Assembly (NCBI RefSeq): GCF_002735645.1
Contig: NZ_PDZG01000004.1
Span: 1 to 64,000 of the forward strand
Direction: 5' to 3'
From: Iodobacter sp. BJB302
GTDB lineage: Bacteria; Pseudomonadota; Gammaproteobacteria; Burkholderiales; Chitinibacteraceae
DNA length: 64,000 bases
Of the stretch, positions 20,191 through 30,427 are shown piece after piece (the stretch's first letter is position 1; every line of letters starts with the position of its first letter). The translations under genes were made by a program, and so were the position numbers. The notes under the pieces were generated by a model, which had not been told where the DNA came from, searched no databases, and worked only from the letters and a program-made list of their open reading frames with translations.

Positions 20191-20949
20191 GTGATCAGCT
20201 ACGAATTCCCTATTAACGAGCGCATTCGCACCCTTTTGCGCCTCGAAAACTTATACAACCGCACCATTCAGTATGTGGCACGTGACTCTGCTGCGGACCA
20301 TCATGCAGCATTGCTTGGTATATTTGAAATCATGGAAGTAGCCAGTCGCGCCGACATGAAGTCAGATTTACTTCAGGAGTTAGAACGTCAGCGACAAGCT
20401 CTGTCAGCCCTTCGAAATAATCCGCAAATATCAGAAGATGCTCTTGAACGAGTATTAGTAGATATAGAAGAAACGCATTGCAAAATGCTGAATATGACAG
20501 GGAAATTTGGCCAAGCACTAAGGGAAAATGAATGGCTGATGGCCATCAAACAGCGCGTTACGATTCCTGGCGGAGCCTGTGCCTTTGACCTCCCTTCCTA
20601 TCATTACTGGCAACATCAAAGCGCAGAATACCGCAGAGCAGACATTGACGGCTGGTTTAACCCGCTGCTTCCTATCAAACAAGGGTTAGACATTGTGCTT
20701 CGCCTGCTCAGAGACAGCATGCGTGAAAACAATTACACCGCAAAAAATGGTAATTTCCAGCAAATGTCTGGTGGAAAAACGGTTCAGCTATTAAGGGTTA
20801 GCCTGCCAGAACATTTAGCAGCCGTGCCAGAGCTCTCTGCAAACCGTTATGCCATTAATATTCGTTTTGTTGTGCCATCAACCAGTGGAGAACGCGCTAA
20901 GGTTGTCGATACAGATGTCGACTTTGGACTTGGCTACTGCAATTTATGA
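20191..20949 (+). CDS. zapD: Cell division protein ZapD
   Basis: Cross-links FtsZ protofilaments and stabilises the Z ring in the cytosol. The protein is all-helical. The start [23 protein letters not shown] and the central [10 protein letters not shown] segment are characteristic. I start it at the GTG at 20191, which gives 252 residues (E. coli 247). The in-frame upstream 20 codons from a TTG right after coaE do not resemble the family. The Shine-Dalgarno is weak, in keeping with translation coupled to coaE. Confidence 0.93.
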   Translation: MISYEFPINERIRTLLRLENLYNRTIQYVARDSAADHHAALLGIFEIMEVASRADMKSDLLQELERQRQALSALRNNPQISEDALERVLVDIEETHCKMLNMTGKFGQALRENEWLMAIKQRVTIPGGACAFDLPSYHYWQHQSAEYRRADIDGWFNPLLPIKQGLDIVLRLLRDSMRENNYTAKNGNFQQMSGGKTVQLLRVSLPEHLAAVPELSANRYAINIRFVVPSTSGERAKVVDTDVDFGLGYCNL

Positions 20950-21137
20950 ACACACCTGCTTTTCAAACTAAATGCCCAAGTTGTGGTAAACAACATACAT
21001 ATTCAACCGATAATCCCAGCCGTCCGTTTTGCTCTGAACGATGCAAATTAATCGACTTAGGCCGCTGGGCCAATGAAGAATACGCAATCCCGGTGCCGGC
21101 CAGCCACGCCGAAGACTCTGATTCTCTCCCTGATTAA
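20946..21137 (+). CDS. yacG: DNA gyrase inhibitor YacG (zinc-ribbon protein)
   Basis: A 63-residue zinc-binding protein that in E. coli binds GyrB and inhibits gyrase. The zinc ligands are CPSCG near the N terminus and FCSERC downstream, followed by the invariant [16 protein letters not shown]. It overlaps the zapD stop by ATGA and is the last gene of the pil-coaE-zapD-yacG run. Confidence 0.95.
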   Translation: MNTPAFQTKCPSCGKQHTYSTDNPSRPFCSERCKLIDLGRWANEEYAIPVPASHAEDSDSLPD

Positions 21138-21148
21138 AATTTTTTAAG

Positions 21149-21188
21149 CTGTCATTTCAGCTTCATCTCAACGTCATAGCAGCGTCAT
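21149..21188 (+). promoter_or_regulatory. Two tandem PhoB (Pho) boxes upstream of olsBA
   Basis: Four heptamers start at 21149, 21160, 21171 and 21182, exactly 11 bp apart: CTGTCAT, GCTTCAT, ACGTCAT, GCGTCAT. The E. coli Pho box is two CTGTCAT-like repeats at 11-bp pitch, and PhoB dimers bind such tandem arrays. The first unit is a perfect match, and all four keep TCAT. A weak -10 (TTTAAG, about 21197-21202) lies downstream, as expected where PhoB replaces the -35. The olsB Shine-Dalgarno AGGAGG (21216-21221) follows. Confidence 0.72.
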
Positions 21189-21227
21189 CTGCAAGCTTTA
21201 AGTTTCCTCATACACAGGAGGAAACCA

Positions 21228-21971
21228 ATGCTTCAAACTCAGATAACCCCAAGCCGTAAACGTAAACTCTCTGTATGTATTGCGGACAATGAAGAGCTGA
21301 TCCGTGCTGCTCAAGCTTTACGATACCGGGTTTTCGTTGAAGAGATGGGCGCACATATAATATGCCGTGAGCCGGGCATCGACCGTGATCTGTTTGATGC
21401 CTACTGTGACCACCTGCTGGTCCAAGACGATGAAACCGGTGAGGTTGTCGGCACATATCGTATTCTTCCCCCCCATCAGGCACGTAAATTAGGCAGTTAT
21501 TACTCCGACACCGAGTTTGATCTGACAAGGTTAGGGCATCTGCGCGAACAACTGGTTGAAATTGGTCGCTCCTGCGTGCACCCGGACTACCGCTCTGGCG
21601 CCACAATTACGCTGCTATGGGCAGGCCTTGCTGAGTACATGAGCAAGAACAACTATAACTACCTCATCGGCTGCGCCAGTGTCTCTATAGGCGATGGAGG
21701 GCATGTTGCTGCCAGTCTTTACCGCAAACTGGCAAAAGATAAGCTTGCCCCTGTTGAATGGCGCGTATTCCCACGCTGTCCATTGCCTATTTCGACACTC
21801 AACCAAAGGCTTGAAACTGAAATCCCTCCGCTGATTAAAGGGTACCTTCGTGCTGGTGCATTAATTTGTGGCGAGCCAGCATGGGACCCTGACTTTAATA
21901 CAGCTGACCTTTTTATTATCTTGCCAATGCAAAATTTAGATATGCGCTATGCCAGACACTTCATACGGTGA
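21228..21971 (+). CDS. olsB: L-ornithine N(alpha)-acyltransferase OlsB
   Basis: First step of ornithine-lipid synthesis: transfer of a 3-hydroxyacyl group from acyl-ACP to ornithine, giving lyso-ornithine lipid. The 247-residue protein has the GNAT-like acyltransferase fold of the OlsB/hemolysin-like family. Signatures include the RYRVFVEEMGA segment, DHLLV with GTYRIL, and ELGRS-type EIGRSCVHPDYRSG. A perfect AGGAGG precedes the ATG. It overlaps the following olsA and sits behind a candidate Pho box, which supports its assignment. Confidence 0.88.
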   Translation: MLQTQITPSRKRKLSVCIADNEELIRAAQALRYRVFVEEMGAHIICREPGIDRDLFDAYCDHLLVQDDETGEVVGTYRILPPHQARKLGSYYSDTEFDLTRLGHLREQLVEIGRSCVHPDYRSGATITLLWAGLAEYMSKNNYNYLIGCASVSIGDGGHVAASLYRKLAKDKLAPVEWRVFPRCPLPISTLNQRLETEIPPLIKGYLRAGALICGEPAWDPDFNTADLFIILPMQNLDMRYARHFIR

Positions 21972-22830
21972 TCTTCACACTCAAGGTAGTTGGCCGAACA
22001 GCGAAGAAACAGCTAAACTCACAGCATTACGAATTTACATACAGAATTTTAGCTGCATGCGCACTCCATTGTTATGCCTACGTCTTTATCGCTTATGCCG
22101 CTTAATGATGCATTTTGCCAAGGGATTATTTAACGTTACATACCGTTTTCCTCACTTAATGCTTGCGGAAAGAGTGGACTATATACAACAGTGGTCAAAA
22201 CAATTAACGCAAATACTGGGTGTTAGCTTGCGTGTGCAGGGTATTGAGCCTGGGAAATACCCAGAGCAACACATGTTATTAGCAAATCACATTTCATGGC
22301 TTGATATTTTTATCCTGGATTCGGTCACTGTTTCCAGATTTGTTGCAAAATCAGAACTCAGATCTTGGCCGATCATTGGCAGGCTCTGTATAGGGACCGG
22401 AACACTTTTCATTGAAAGAGAGCGAAAAAGAGACACTGCCCGAGTAAATGAGGCCATTGTATCGGCTCTGAGTGAAGGGCACTGCGTAACCGTATTCCCT
22501 GAAGGTACAACAGGCTGCGGAAGACAGCTCTTACCTTTTCGTTCTTCACTTTTACAAGCAGCAATTGATGGCAATGCCACCATTCAACCTGTTTATCTGC
22601 GCTACACAGACGCAGAAGGACAGTATTCTGATGCGGCTACCTACATTGGTGACATGACCTTAATCCAGTCTTTATGGCGTATTTTGGGCACGCGATCATT
22701 ACATGCTGAAATAAACTTTTTAGCACCATTTCCAACCGATCATAAAAACCGACGCACTCTGACGCAATTTATTGAAGCGCGCATATGTACAGCACATCAC
22801 GCATTAAATACTCAATCCATCAAGGCTTGA
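21949..22830 (+). CDS. olsA: Lyso-ornithine lipid O-acyltransferase OlsA (PlsC-like)
   Basis: Second step of ornithine-lipid synthesis, esterifying the 3-hydroxy group. It is a 1-acylglycerol-3-phosphate acyltransferase-family protein with the catalytic NHISWLD (H-x4-D, H114/D119) and FPEGTT motifs. Hydrophobic segments suggest membrane association. The start is uncertain. ATG 21949 overlaps olsB by 23 bp, while ATG 22056 (MRTPLLCLRLYR) gives a more family-like N terminus. Its 3' end overlaps apaH by 19 bp, tail to tail. PlsC function itself is the alternative, but pairing with olsB argues for OlsA. Confidence 0.82.
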   Translation: MPDTSYGDLHTQGSWPNSEETAKLTALRIYIQNFSCMRTPLLCLRLYRLCRLMMHFAKGLFNVTYRFPHLMLAERVDYIQQWSKQLTQILGVSLRVQGIEPGKYPEQHMLLANHISWLDIFILDSVTVSRFVAKSELRSWPIIGRLCIGTGTLFIERERKRDTARVNEAIVSALSEGHCVTVFPEGTTGCGRQLLPFRSSLLQAAIDGNATIQPVYLRYTDAEGQYSDAATYIGDMTLIQSLWRILGTRSLHAEINFLAPFPTDHKNRRTLTQFIEARICTAHHALNTQSIKA

Positions 22831-23633
22831 TACTCTGACCGGGCAGCCGCCTGATAAAGCTGCCCGTTATCTATACAGATAGCAGTAAGTGCACCACCCC
22901 AGACACACCCTGTGTCTATAGCCCATACATCTTCTTTAAGCATCAGTCCTAATGCTGACCAGTGTCCACAAATAACCTGGCGATTTAAAGGCTGGCGATT
23001 TGCCAGCTCAAACCATGGTTTAATCCCTGCAGGCGCTTGTTCAAGCTCTCCTTTGTACTTTAATTGCAAAGCTCCGCCGGTTGTAACAAAGCGCATACGC
23101 GTCAGGCAATTTACGCTATACCGCATGCGATCTGCTGCACTCAAATCATCGGACCATTCAGCGGGTTGATTACCATACATCACAGCCATAAAGTCTTTCC
23201 ACTGCTCACTTTGCAAGGCGTTTTCAACTTCTTTTGCAGCAAGCTTTGCAGTCTCAAGTGACCAGCAAGGGCTAATCCCTGCATGCACCAGCAAGACATC
23301 CCCTAAATCAATAAGCAAAGGCTGCTGACGCAACCAAAGTAACAAGTTTGCAGCATCAGGGGCATCAATCACCTCCTGAAGCGTATCACCAGGCTTTGCC
23401 TGTGCTAAACCTGCAAACATCGCAAGAAGATGCAGATCGTGGTTGCCCAATACAACAGATACGCCCTGAGTTTGGGAAGCCCAGCGTAATGTTGCAAGTG
23501 AAGATGGCCCCCTGTTTACCAAATCACCCAGTAAATAGATCTGATCGTTTTGTGGGTTAAAAGCCAAATTTTCAACCACAGCCATTAACTCTGTAAAACA
23601 CCCTTGGATATCACCAATCGCATATCTCGACAT
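22812..23633 (-). CDS. apaH: Bis(5'-nucleosyl)-tetraphosphatase, symmetrical
   Basis: Hydrolyses Ap4A to two ADP and removes Np4A caps from RNA. The 273-residue metallophosphatase shows GDIQGCF, GDLVNRGPSS and GNHDLH in order, and the later GHWSALG. It is transcribed convergently with olsA. It lacks the usual E. coli neighbours (apaG, ksgA). Confidence 0.95.
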   Translation of the reverse strand: MSRYAIGDIQGCFTELMAVVENLAFNPQNDQIYLLGDLVNRGPSSLATLRWASQTQGVSVVLGNHDLHLLAMFAGLAQAKPGDTLQEVIDAPDAANLLLWLRQQPLLIDLGDVLLVHAGISPCWSLETAKLAAKEVENALQSEQWKDFMAVMYGNQPAEWSDDLSAADRMRYSVNCLTRMRFVTTGGALQLKYKGELEQAPAGIKPWFELANRQPLNRQVICGHWSALGLMLKEDVWAIDTGCVWGGALTAICIDNGQLYQAAARSEYQALMD

Positions 23634-23687
23634 AACTCATCCATTTAGCAGCTAAAATGAAAACATTACCACTGATGCAGCAGATTA

Positions 23688-24578
23688 ATGACCATGACCA
23701 CTAACACGCATCTCAGCCTGAATGACTGGCTCATTAAACTGAGCAATATAGAAATCCCTGCAATGCAGTATACCTTGGATCAAATGTCTCATTTACACTC
23801 GAAAAGTGATGATATAAGCATCAGAGACCTATCATTGCTTATTCGCCATGATCCACTGCTTACTCTAAAACTGATTCGCTATCAGCAAAGACAACGAAGA
23901 GCAGTACAAATGAAAGATGTAAACACCATCGAGCATGTACTACTAATGATCGGCATGGGAGGTTTCTTCCGTGAGTTTGGTTCAACACAGGCGATTGAAA
24001 CTCAACTGCAACAACAACCAGAAGCATTATTGGGGATAAGAAAAATAATTTCACGATCTTATCTTGCGGCCAGAATTGCCGAAAGCCTCAGCAGCCAAAG
24101 ACATGATGTTGATCCAATAGAAGTAACCACTGCATCTTTGCTGCATGATTTAGCTGAAATATTACTTTGGTTGTCAGCCCCGGCACTTGCTCAGAAAATT
24201 ACACATTATTTACTAAAAAACCCAGGCAGCAGAAGCCATGAAGTCCAAAAGTTAATACTTGGATTTACCATCAATGAATTGCAAACTGAATTAGCACTAC
24301 ACTGGCACTTACCCAGCCTTCTGACTCACTTAATGGACGAAAGGCATACTGATGAACCAAGAGTCAGAACCGTATCCATTGCAACGTCTGCAGCACGCCA
24401 CTTAGCCAACCACTGGCAAGACCCTGCTTTACCAGATGATTATCAAAACATTGCTGATTTATTATCAATTGAGCCAGAACATGCATATGCCCTGGTACGA
24501 AACGTCTGTATAAAAGCAGGGCATGAGTGGGAGTGGTTTTCGGTACTCCCCGTTGCAACCCAAATTCCTCAGTTTTAG
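23688..24578 (+). CDS. HDOD-domain signalling protein
   Basis: A 296-residue HDOD protein. The domain starts near residue 10 (IPAMQYTLDQMSHLHSK, then LSLLIRHDPLLTLKLIRY) and contains ASLLHDLAEILLW. HDOD proteins are related to HD phosphohydrolases but usually lack a full catalytic set, and several act in c-di-GMP or regulatory pathways. No second domain is evident, so a precise role cannot be assigned. It is divergent from apaH and ends at a strong bidirectional terminator. Confidence 0.8.
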   Translation: MTMTTNTHLSLNDWLIKLSNIEIPAMQYTLDQMSHLHSKSDDISIRDLSLLIRHDPLLTLKLIRYQQRQRRAVQMKDVNTIEHVLLMIGMGGFFREFGSTQAIETQLQQQPEALLGIRKIISRSYLAARIAESLSSQRHDVDPIEVTTASLLHDLAEILLWLSAPALAQKITHYLLKNPGSRSHEVQKLILGFTINELQTELALHWHLPSLLTHLMDERHTDEPRVRTVSIATSAARHLANHWQDPALPDDYQNIADLLSIEPEHAYALVRNVCIKAGHEWEWFSVLPVATQIPQF

Positions 24579-24585
24579 CCAGGCA

Positions 24586-24618
24586 ATAAAAAAGCCAACC
24601 TTGCGGTTGGCTTTTTTA
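24586..24618. terminator. Bidirectional terminator between the HDOD gene and rplQ
   Basis: AGCCAACC (24593-24600), TTGC loop, GGTTGGCT (24605-24612), with an A run before and a T run after. It ends the HDOD transcript and, on the minus strand, the alpha operon. Confidence 0.93.
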
Positions 24619-24648
24619 CATTACAACGAATAGCTGCAAAACAACTGA

Positions 24649-25038
24649 TTACTCAGCTGCTTCAACCGCTTCCGCTTCTTCAGGACGGTCTACAAGCTCA
24701 ACGAATGCCATAGGAGCATTGTCGCCTTGACGGAAACCGCACTTCAGAATGCGAAGGTAGCCACCATTACGGGCAGCATAACGCGGGCCGAGCACATCGA
24801 ACAACTTAACCACCATATCGCGATCACGCGTGCGATTGAACGCCAGACGGCGGTTCGCAAGTGAAGGCTTTTTGCCTAAAGTGATCAAAGGCTCAGCAAC
24901 ACGGCGCAGCTCTTTTGCTTTAGGTAAAGTGGTCTTGATGACTTCGTGACGGAGCAACGAATTCGCAAGATTGCGCAACATCGCCAGACGGTGACTTGTC
25001 GTGCGATTTAATTTGCGATTAGATTGACGGTGACGCAT
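24649..25038 (-). CDS. rplQ: 50S ribosomal protein L17
   Basis: A 129-residue 50S protein near the exit tunnel. The start [20 protein letters not shown] and the [14 protein letters not shown] motif are diagnostic. It is the last gene of the alpha operon. The acidic tail ([10 protein letters not shown]) is a little longer than in E. coli. Confidence 0.98.
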   Translation of the reverse strand: MRHRQSNRKLNRTTSHRLAMLRNLANSLLRHEVIKTTLPKAKELRRVAEPLITLGKKPSLANRRLAFNRTRDRDMVVKLFDVLGPRYAARNGGYLRILKCGFRQGDNAPMAFVELVDRPEEAEAVEAAE

Positions 25039-25062
25039 TTGTCGATTTCCTTTTGCCCGCTA

Positions 25063-26046
25063 TTACGGCTTTTCTAAGCCAGCAGGCGGCCAGTTTTCAA
25101 GGCGCATGCCCAGCGAGAGGCCTTTAGAGGCAAGAACTTCCTTGATCTCATTAAGCGATTTACGCCCAAGATTAGGTGCCTTCAAAAGCTCAGTCTCGGT
25201 ACGCTGGATCAGGTCGCCGATATAATAAATGTTCTCTGCCTTCAGGCAGTTAGCCGAACGGACAGTCAGTTCGAGGTCATCAACCGGACGCAACAGAATC
25301 GGATCGATCTGCGGTGCCTGTGGTTGCTCTTCCTCTACGGGAGTGCCTTCAAGATCAGCGAACACGGCGAGCTGGTCAATTAGCATACGTGCAGCCTGAC
25401 GCACAGCTTCTTCAGGTTCGATTACGCCATTGGTTTCAATGTCAATAATCAAACGATCAAGATCAGTACGCTGCTCTACACGGGCGCTTTCTACGTGGTA
25501 GCTAACACGGCGAATCGGGCTGAAAGACGCGTCAAGCATGATGTTACCGATAGTACGGCTTTCATCTTTAGCTAAACGGTTAGGCGCAGGCTGATAGCCA
25601 CGACCTTTTTCAACCGTAATTTCCATATTAAGCTTGCCACCAGCAGACAGATGGGCAATCACATGATCTGGATTGATCACCTCAACATCGTGAGACAGCT
25701 GAATATCGGACGCTTTAACGACGCCCTCACCCTCTTTTGAGAGGGTGAGAACGACCGAGTCCCGACCATGCAGCTTGAGCACAACGCCTTTGAGGTTCAG
25801 CAAGATATCGACTACATCTTCCTGCACGCCATCCAGTGCGGAATACTCGTGAACCACACCTTCAATTTTCACTTCAGTCGGTGCAAAACCAGACATGGAA
25901 GAAAGAAGAATGCGACGTAGAGCATTGCCGAGCGTATGGCCGTAACCGCGCTCGAACGGCTCCATCACGACTTTCGCCTGGGCAGCGTTTAAAGCCTGCA
26001 CATCAATGATGCGCGGCTTGAGCAACTCATTCGCGTTGATTTGCAT
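25063..26046 (-). CDS. rpoA: RNA polymerase alpha subunit
   Basis: Assembles beta and beta' and contacts UP elements and activators. The 327 residues hold an N-terminal dimerisation domain ([23 protein letters not shown]) and a flexible linker (EEEQPQAPQ). The C-terminal domain carries the [20 protein letters not shown] and [17 protein letters not shown] signatures. Order rpsD-rpoA-rplQ is as in E. coli. Confidence 0.98.
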   Translation of the reverse strand: MQINANELLKPRIIDVQALNAAQAKVVMEPFERGYGHTLGNALRRILLSSMSGFAPTEVKIEGVVHEYSALDGVQEDVVDILLNLKGVVLKLHGRDSVVLTLSKEGEGVVKASDIQLSHDVEVINPDHVIAHLSAGGKLNMEITVEKGRGYQPAPNRLAKDESRTIGNIMLDASFSPIRRVSYHVESARVEQRTDLDRLIIDIETNGVIEPEEAVRQAARMLIDQLAVFADLEGTPVEEEQPQAPQIDPILLRPVDDLELTVRSANCLKAENIYYIGDLIQRTETELLKAPNLGRKSLNEIKEVLASKGLSLGMRLENWPPAGLEKP

Positions 26047-26080
26047 AAGTCAGTATCCCTTGGCTAGCCGGGTCAGAATA

Positions 26081-26713
26081 TTACTTGGAGTAGAATTCCA
26101 CAACCAGCGCTTCGTTGATGTCGCTGGACAGATCGGAACGCTCTGGCATGTTTTTAAACATACCTTCAAGCTTCTTAGAATCTACCTGAACCCAGCTCGG
26201 AAAACCGATACCCTCAGCCAGGGAAACAGCTTCCTGGATACGAGCCTGAGTTTTCGATTTATCGCGAACAGAAACAACGTCGCCAGCCTTAACCAAGTAG
26301 GAAGGAATATTCACAACACTACCGTTTACCACAATAGCTTTGTGGGAAACAAGTTGACGAGCTTCAGCACGTGTAGAGCCAAAACCCATACGATAAACAA
26401 CGTTATCAAGACGACATTCAAGAAGCTTCAGCAGGTTTTCACCTGTAGAACCTTTACGTCGACTAGCTTCTTCAAAATAACGACGGAACTGACGTTCCAA
26501 TACGCCGTAAATGCGGCGAATCTTTTGTTTTTCGCGCAAATGAACGCCGTAGTCTGACAGACGTGAAGGCTTTTTACCGCCACTCACACCATGCTGACCA
26601 GGAGCTTGTTCCAGTTTGCACTTACTATCCAAAGAACGACGAGCGCTCTTCAGGAAAAGATCCGTACCCTCACGACGTGCAAGTTTGCACTTGGGTCCAA
26701 TATAACGAGCCAT
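26081..26713 (-). CDS. rpsD: 30S ribosomal protein S4
   Basis: Primary 16S-binding 30S assembly protein of 210 residues. It has [22 protein letters not shown] at the start and the S4 RNA-binding domain at about 98-160 ([26 protein letters not shown]). In E. coli it is also the translational repressor of the alpha operon. Located between rpsK and rpoA. Confidence 0.98.
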   Translation of the reverse strand: MARYIGPKCKLARREGTDLFLKSARRSLDSKCKLEQAPGQHGVSGGKKPSRLSDYGVHLREKQKIRRIYGVLERQFRRYFEEASRRKGSTGENLLKLLECRLDNVVYRMGFGSTRAEARQLVSHKAIVVNGSVVNIPSYLVKAGDVVSVRDKSKTQARIQEAVSLAEGIGFPSWVQVDSKKLEGMFKNMPERSDLSSDINEALVVEFYSK

Positions 26714-26727
26714 AACTTACTCCGGGA

Positions 26728-27120
26728 TTAGATACGACGCTTCTTCGGCGGACGACAACCGTTATGCGGAATCGGCGTAACATCCGAAATACTCGTGATC
26801 TTGAAGCCGAGTGCGTTTAATGCACGCACAGCGGACTCACGACCCGGACCCGGACCCTTGATGCGAACTTCGAGGTTCTTTACACCGTATTCTTGGGCAA
26901 CTTTACCAGCAGCCTCTGCAGCTACCTGAGCCGCAAAAGGTGTACTTTTCCGAGAGCCTTTAAAACCAGCACCGCCCGAGGTAGCCCAAGACAGTGCATT
27001 CCCTTGGCGATCAGTGATGGTTATGATTGTGTTATTGAAAGACGCGTGCACGTGCACAACACCCTCTGACACACTCTTTTTGACTTTCTTCCGTACACGT
27101 ACTGTGTTTGCTTTAGCCAT
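26728..27120 (-). CDS. rpsK: 30S ribosomal protein S11
   Basis: A 130-residue 30S platform protein. It has [24 protein letters not shown] and ends with the [16 protein letters not shown] signature. It follows rpsM after 16 bp. Confidence 0.98.
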   Translation of the reverse strand: MAKANTVRVRKKVKKSVSEGVVHVHASFNNTIITITDRQGNALSWATSGGAGFKGSRKSTPFAAQVAAEAAGKVAQEYGVKNLEVRIKGPGPGRESAVRALNALGFKITSISDVTPIPHNGCRPPKKRRI

Positions 27121-27136
27121 TCTTTAATTCCTTGGA

Positions 27137-27499
27137 TTACTTCTTGCCAGCGATGGACTTACGCGGACCCTTGCGAGTACGCGCATTGGTACGAGTACGC
27201 TGACCGCGGCACGGAAGTCCTCTGCGGTGACGGAAACCACGGTAGCAACCAAGGTCCATAAGACGCTTGATGCTCATGGTCACTTCGCGGCGCAAATCAC
27301 CCTCGACAATATACTTGCCAAGTTCTTCACGCAGCAGATCTAGTTCAGCATCACTGAGATCTTTAACCTTTTTTGTAGGCTCAACGCTGGTTGCAGCGCA
27401 GACGGCATAGGCGCGTGTGCGACCAATACCGAAAATAGCCTGAAGGCCGATCACAGTATGCTGATGATTCGGGATATTAACCCCAGCAATACGGGCCAT
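27137..27499 (-). CDS. rpsM: 30S ribosomal protein S13
   Basis: A 120-residue 30S head protein contacting P-site tRNA and the 50S bridge. It has the start [29 protein letters not shown] and ends [14 protein letters not shown]. It begins the rpsM-rpsK-rpsD-rpoA-rplQ run. Confidence 0.98.
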   Translation of the reverse strand: MARIAGVNIPNHQHTVIGLQAIFGIGRTRAYAVCAATSVEPTKKVKDLSDAELDLLREELGKYIVEGDLRREVTMSIKRLMDLGCYRGFRHRRGLPCRGQRTRTNARTRKGPRKSIAGKK

Positions 27500-27563
27500 A
27501 CTTTTCTTACCCCAGGTTCAAAAAGCTTTGCATATTAACATCATGAACTGATTGTCGCAACAA

Positions 27564-27677
27564 TCAGCCTTGACGCTGCTTGTGCCGCGGGTCGGTGCAA
27601 ATCACACGCACAACACGGTTGCGGCGTACGATTTTACAATTGCGGCAAATTTTCTTGACCGACGCTTGAACTCTCAT
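27564..27677 (-). CDS. rpmJ: 50S ribosomal protein L36 (zinc-binding form)
   Basis: A 37-residue 50S protein, beginning [15 protein letters not shown] and ending DPRHKQRQG. The zinc ligands C-x2-C, a later C and H are all present, so this is the C+ paralogue used when zinc is sufficient. It lies between infA and rpsM. Confidence 0.97.
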   Translation of the reverse strand: MRVQASVKKICRNCKIVRRNRVVRVICTDPRHKQRQG

Positions 27678-27712
27678 CGTCTTTCCTTTCGATCAAAATT
27701 AAATCCGGGCTG

Positions 27713-27931
27713 TTACTTAGCCCGGAATACAATGCGAGCCTTAGTCAGATCATAGGGAGTCAACTCCACTGTAACCTTATCTCCAGGCAGAATGCGGATG
27801 TAATGCATCCGCATCTTACCAGAAATATGACCAAGAACCACATGTCCGTTTTCGAGCTTGACCTTAAACGTTGCATTTGGCAACGTTTCAAGGACTTCGC
27901 CCTGCATCTGAATGACTTCGTCTTTCGCCAT
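27713..27931 (-). CDS. infA: Translation initiation factor IF-1
   Basis: A 72-residue OB-fold factor that occupies the A site during initiation. The sequence [29 protein letters not shown] is characteristic. Its place between secY and rpmJ is usual in betaproteobacteria, while in E. coli infA lies elsewhere. Confidence 0.98.
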   Translation of the reverse strand: MAKDEVIQMQGEVLETLPNATFKVKLENGHVVLGHISGKMRMHYIRILPGDKVTVELTPYDLTKARIVFRAK

Positions 27932-27943
27932 AGCCTGTTACGC

Positions 27944-29248
27944 CTAGCCCTTGAAGTTAGCTTTCTTGAGCAGACTCTCGTACTGGTGTGAGAGCACGTA
28001 AGACTGCATCTGCGACATAAAGTCCATTGTTACGACTACAAGAATCAACAGAGATGTACCGCCAAAATAGAATGGAACATTCCATTTCAGAATCAAAAAC
28101 TCCGGAATCAAGCAGATGACCGTAATATAAACAGCACCGATTAATGTGAGTTTTAAAATCAACTTCTCGATGTATTTCGCAGTGTGGTCTCCCGGGCGAT
28201 AACCCGGAATCATCGCTCCGCTTTTCTTCAAATTATCTGCTGTTTCCTTCGGATTGAAGACCAAAGCAGTATAGAAGTAGCAGAAGAAAATGATCGCAGT
28301 CGCATACAACAGTACATAGAGCGGCTGACCAGGATGCAGCATGTCACCGATCGATTTTAACCATGACAATTTATCGCTATTACCGGTCCACGACAGTAAA
28401 GTCGCTGGGAATAAGATAATTGACGAGGCAAAAATCGGAGGGATCACGCCCGCCATATTCAGTTTCAGTGGAAGGTGAGTGCTTTGCGCCTGCATCATGC
28501 GATTGCCAACCTGGCGCTTCGCATAATGAACAGGAACTTTGCGCTGGCCGCGTTCTACGAACACAACCGCCGCAGTTAACAGCACAACACCAACAAAGAG
28601 AAACAACACAAGCAAAATAGGTAAAGCACCCTGATTAGCAAGTGATAGTGTCTTACCGATTGCCGAAGGCAAACCAGAAGCAATACCAGAACAGATCAGG
28701 ATAGAGATACCGTTACCGATACCCCGTTCGGTGATCTGTTCACCTAACCACATCAGGAACATGGTGCCTGTCACCAGCGTCACAATAGTAGTAAACACAA
28801 ACTGAGCTTGCGCTACAACTACCAGATTCGGCTGTTTGAACAGCATCATTGCAATACCAAAGCTCTGTGCAGTAGCAAGAAGCAGTGTCGCATAACGCGT
28901 ATATTGCGTAATTTTACGACGCCCTGCTTCTCCCTCTTTTTTCATCTGCTTCAGAGATGGCAGCACCTCGGCAGCGAGCTGTAAAATAATCGACGCCGAG
29001 ATGTAAGGCATGATCCCGATAGCGAACACGGTAAAGCGAGAGAGAGCACCACCGGAAAACATATTGAACATGTTCAATAAACCGGTTTGCGACGACTCAA
29101 ACAATTTTGCCAGTTCAGCCGGATTGATACCTGGCACCGGGATGTGTGCACCGATTCGATATACGATCAGTGCCCCGATGAGGAACCAAATCCGACTTTT
29201 AAGGTCTGCAAACTTGTTTGCAGAACTAGCCAGAGCGGGATTTGCCAT
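27944..29248 (-). CDS. secY: Protein translocase subunit SecY
   Basis: Ten-helix channel of the SecYEG translocon in the inner membrane. The length is 434 residues. Characteristic segments are [13 protein letters not shown] at the first helix, [26 protein letters not shown] and the cytoplasmic C5 loop [20 protein letters not shown]. It is in the spc operon between rplO and infA. secE lies 26 kb away near nusG. Confidence 0.98.
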   Translation of the reverse strand: MANPALASSANKFADLKSRIWFLIGALIVYRIGAHIPVPGINPAELAKLFESSQTGLLNMFNMFSGGALSRFTVFAIGIMPYISASIILQLAAEVLPSLKQMKKEGEAGRRKITQYTRYATLLLATAQSFGIAMMLFKQPNLVVVAQAQFVFTTIVTLVTGTMFLMWLGEQITERGIGNGISILICSGIASGLPSAIGKTLSLANQGALPILLVLFLFVGVVLLTAAVVFVERGQRKVPVHYAKRQVGNRMMQAQSTHLPLKLNMAGVIPPIFASSIILFPATLLSWTGNSDKLSWLKSIGDMLHPGQPLYVLLYATAIIFFCYFYTALVFNPKETADNLKKSGAMIPGYRPGDHTAKYIEKLILKLTLIGAVYITVICLIPEFLILKWNVPFYFGGTSLLILVVVTMDFMSQMQSYVLSHQYESLLKKANFKG

Positions 29249-29274
29249 TACTGCCTTATCCTCAGTTTACCGAA

Positions 29275-29709
29275 TTACTCGGTGATGCTGCCGCCAGCTG
29301 CTTCAATAGCAACACGGGCACCCTTAGTTACAGCCAAGCCCTTGAGTACAACTGCACGCTCAATAGTACCGGAAAGTACAACTTTACCGCGCAGAGCATG
29401 CTGAGATACCACACCAGCTTGAAGCAGTGCTTCAAAGGTAATTTCGCTCAATGGCAAATCGTTGATGTCCGACAAGCGAACTTCAGCGGTATCACCACGT
29501 GTGAGTGAAACAAAACCACGTTTTGGCAGACGGCGTTGCAGAGGCATTTGACCGCCTTCAAAACCGACCTTATGAAAACCACCAGTACGTGATTTCTGAC
29601 CTTTGTGACCACGACCAGACGTTTTGCCTAAGCCAGAGCCAATACCGCGGCCTACACGACGCTTAGCGTGAGTAGAACCAGCAGCTGGTTTCAGGTTATT
29701 AAGTTCCAT
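29275..29709 (-). CDS. rplO: 50S ribosomal protein L15
   Basis: A 144-residue 50S assembly protein. The glycine/arginine-rich N terminus ([28 protein letters not shown]) is diagnostic. Its start follows the rpmD stop immediately. Confidence 0.98.
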   Translation of the reverse strand: MELNNLKPAAGSTHAKRRVGRGIGSGLGKTSGRGHKGQKSRTGGFHKVGFEGGQMPLQRRLPKRGFVSLTRGDTAEVRLSDINDLPLSEITFEALLQAGVVSQHALRGKVVLSGTIERAVVLKGLAVTKGARVAIEAAGGSITE

Positions 29710-29895
29710 TTAGCCTTCCACCTTCAGTAGGTAGCTGATCTTGTTTGCCATACCACGGTTTTCCGGGGTATCGATCACTTCAGAGCTACTATTAAGACGA
29801 CGGAGACCTAAGCCACGGGCACATGCCTTGTGAGCTTCCAGGCGACCAATCAGACTTTTAACTAAAGTTACTTTGAATTTCTTAGAGTCGCTCAT
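29710..29895 (-). CDS. rpmD: 50S ribosomal protein L30
   Basis: A 61-residue 50S protein with [26 protein letters not shown]. Its ATG overlaps the rpsE stop (ATGA), and rplO starts at the base after its stop. Confidence 0.97.
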   Translation of the reverse strand: MSDSKKFKVTLVKSLIGRLEAHKACARGLGLRRLNSSSEVIDTPENRGMANKISYLLKVEG

Positions 29896-30407
29896 TTAGC
29901 AGCTCCCAGAATCTCTTCAACAGACTTACCGCGCTTCGCAGCAATATCTGCTGGCGTGTGAAGCTTAGAAAGACCATCTAAAGTTGCACGTACGATGTTG
30001 TACGGGTTGGTCGAACCGTGACACTTTGCCGAAATATTATGGATACCCATAACTTCGAACACAGCACGCATTGGACCACCAGCAATAATACCCTTACCAT
30101 CAGCAGCAGGCTGCATGAACACTGTAGTAGCGCCATGTTTACCAAATACTGTGTGATGAATTGTACCGTTGCGCAAAGTAACTTTTTGCAACTTACGACG
30201 GGCTTCTTCCATTGCTTTTTGTACGGCTACAGGCACTTCTTTCGATTTACCCTTACCCATACCAACGCCGCCATCACCATCACCAACTACTGTCAGTGCG
30301 GCGAAACCAAGGATACGACCACCCTTGACGACCTTGGTTACGCGATTTACAGCGACCATCTTTTCACGAAGGCCGTCGCCGCGTTCTTCCATATCGTTCT
30401 TAGCCAT
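29892..30407 (-). CDS. rpsE: 30S ribosomal protein S5
   Basis: A 171-residue 30S protein at the mRNA entry and decoding region. It has the S5 double-stranded-RNA-binding N domain ([34 protein letters not shown]) and the C domain with [24 protein letters not shown]. Wild-type-looking at the spectinomycin region (VVKGGRI). Confidence 0.98.
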   Translation of the reverse strand: MAKNDMEERGDGLREKMVAVNRVTKVVKGGRILGFAALTVVGDGDGGVGMGKGKSKEVPVAVQKAMEEARRKLQKVTLRNGTIHHTVFGKHGATTVFMQPAADGKGIIAGGPMRAVFEVMGIHNISAKCHGSTNPYNIVRATLDGLSKLHTPADIAAKRGKSVEEILGAAK

Positions 30408-30427
30408 TATATCAACTCCAAACTCAA

